A DNA stretch of 5,661 nucleotides from CAWEHT01 sp963808455. Lineage in GTDB: Bacteria; Chloroflexota; Anaerolineae; CG2-30-64-16. The stretch covers positions 1 through 5,661 of the forward strand of contig CAWEHT010000167.1 in the NCBI GenBank assembly GCA_963808455.1, given 5' to 3'. Shown in pieces: positions 5,028 through 5,661 of this stretch. Position numbers and translations under genes: made by a program. Each line of letters starts with the position of its first letter. The first letter of the stretch is position 1. A model generated the notes under the pieces. The model did not search any database. It saw nothing but the letters and a program-made list of their open reading frames with translations, and had not been told where the DNA came from.

Positions 5028-5528
5028 ATGCATGAGAAGAGCATCGAGCTGTTGAATCGGGCCGTCGGCGATGAGCTGGCAGCCGTCCATCAGTACATGT
5101 ATTTGCATTTTCACCTGGACGACCAGGGATACGACCTGCTCTCAGCCCTGTTCAGGCGGACGGCGATCCAGGAGATGGGCCATGTGGAACTCCTGGCCGA
5201 GCGGATCCTGTTCTTGAAGGGCGAAGTCGCGATGAAGGCTTCGGGCGACGTGACACAGGTCCACGACGTCGCCGGGGCGCTCGAGATGGGGCGCAAGATG
5301 GAAGAAGGCAGCGTGCAGGATTACAACCTGTGGGCCAACGAGTGTGCGGCCGCTGCCGACTCCGCGTCGAAGAAGATCTTCGAGCAGCTGGTGGCGGAAG
5401 AAGAAGTCCACTACGATCAGTTCGACAACGAACTCGACAAGGTCCAGCAGTTTGGCGATCGCTATCTGGCCTTGCAGTCGATCGAGCGCAGCAAGAGCCT
5501 GGCTGCATCCCCAGCCCCGGCGCCTTGA
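5028..5528 (+). CDS. Bacterioferritin-family protein, copy 2 (intact)
   Basis: This 166-residue protein is the intact ferritin of the pair and likely stores iron and detoxifies Fe(II) in the cytoplasm. It carries the full ligand set by alignment with bacterioferritin: Glu16, Glu49, His52, Glu92 or Glu93, Glu125 and His128, with Met50 as the potential haem ligand between subunits. The C-terminus runs on through DRYLALQSIERSKS, the ending I associate with this subfamily, and then a short Ala/Pro tail (AASPAPAP). ATG 5028 follows CTGGAGGCACCC, identical to the sequence before copy 1. About 57 bases upstream is the conserved AGTAGTACAAT element. It diverges from the phosphatase-like gene across 190 bases and is followed by a strong stem-loop. 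I leave the symbol empty because the subfamily differs from E. coli Bfr. Confidence 0.93.
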   Translation: MHEKSIELLNRAVGDELAAVHQYMYLHFHLDDQGYDLLSALFRRTAIQEMGHVELLAERILFLKGEVAMKASGDVTQVHDVAGALEMGRKMEEGSVQDYNLWANECAAAADSASKKIFEQLVAEEEVHYDQFDNELDKVQQFGDRYLALQSIERSKSLAASPAPAP

Positions 5529-5533
5529 GGTCC

Positions 5534-5565
5534 GCGCCGCCGGCGCTGAAGTCCGCCGGCGGCGC
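5534..5565 (+). terminator. Perfect 12-bp GC stem-loop after ferritin copy 2
   Basis: GCGCCGCCGGCG (5534-5545) and CGCCGGCGGCGC (5554-5565) are exact reverse complements with an 8-base loop, starting five bases after the ferritin stop codon. The stem would be very stable in RNA. It is followed by CTAACT rather than a T run, so it may terminate inefficiently, protect the mRNA 3' end, or act with Rho. Confidence 0.55.
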
Positions 5566-5643
5566 CTAACTGGCAACGGCAGGCTGCCCGCCCAATCGGG
5601 TTTGCCGCAAAAGTGTCAGCGAACTCTCTCAGCCCGGAGATCC

Positions 5644-5661
5644 ATGCCCACTGCCGAGAGG
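5644..5661 (+). CDS. Possible start of the next gene (partial)
   Basis: An ATG at 5644, preceded by GGAGA at 5636-5640, opens a frame reading MPTAER to the window edge. The Shine-Dalgarno spacing is short but acceptable. Six codons are too few to identify a product. Confidence 0.3.

Noticed and set aside
5142..5576. 144-codon minus-strand frame over ferritin copy 2
   Set aside because: It is the antisense shadow of a well-conserved gene; a similar shadow appears over copy 1.

Overview
The window comes from a GC-rich bacterial chromosome or a metagenome-derived contig. Most of its proteins are of broadly distributed families (Lon-type protease, ParB-like domain, DUF2321-like, bacterioferritin, tyrosine-phosphatase-like), so I cannot name the phylum with confidence. 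There is no rRNA, tRNA, CRISPR array or recognisable transposase.

Layout. (1) Positions 1-277: the 3' end of a Lon-type ATP-dependent protease on the + strand, readable only if two single-base indels are corrected. (2) 278-639: a leader-like stretch with an extended -10 promoter motif but no convincing gene. (3) 640-1280, + strand: a ParB/sulfiredoxin-fold protein broken by one indel in a G run. (4) 1195-2019, - strand: a start-less DUF2321-like remnant and, upstream of it in the same frame, a small cysteine-rich zinc-ribbon protein. (5) 2045-3634, - strand: an intact secreted protein made of two copies of a concanavalin A-like domain, with a consensus promoter and a palindrome over its predicted transcription start. 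(6) 3872-5528: two bacterioferritin paralogues on the + strand flanking a tyrosine-phosphatase-like gene on the - strand. (7) 5534-5565: a perfect 12-bp GC stem-loop closes the cluster, and a new gene may begin at 5644.

Functional reading. The clearest unit is the ferritin-phosphatase-ferritin block. The downstream ferritin is intact and keeps the ferroxidase and haem-ligand residues. The upstream copy has an in-frame TAG exactly where the other has a CAG glutamine codon, plus non-conservative changes around its metal site. The phosphatase between them is frameshifted and has serine where relatives, as I recall them, carry the signature cysteine. Both ferritins share upstream DNA with one promoter-like motif at nearly the same distance from the start, so the duplication carried its control region.

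At least four single-base indels are inferred, several in or beside G/C runs, alongside two substitution-type lesions. Either this is a decaying accessory region or the draft sequence has indel errors; the substitutions are harder to explain as sequencing error. I see no clearly new defence or mobile system. The least familiar items are the zinc-ribbon protein with its DUF2321-like neighbour and the stand-alone ParB-like protein.
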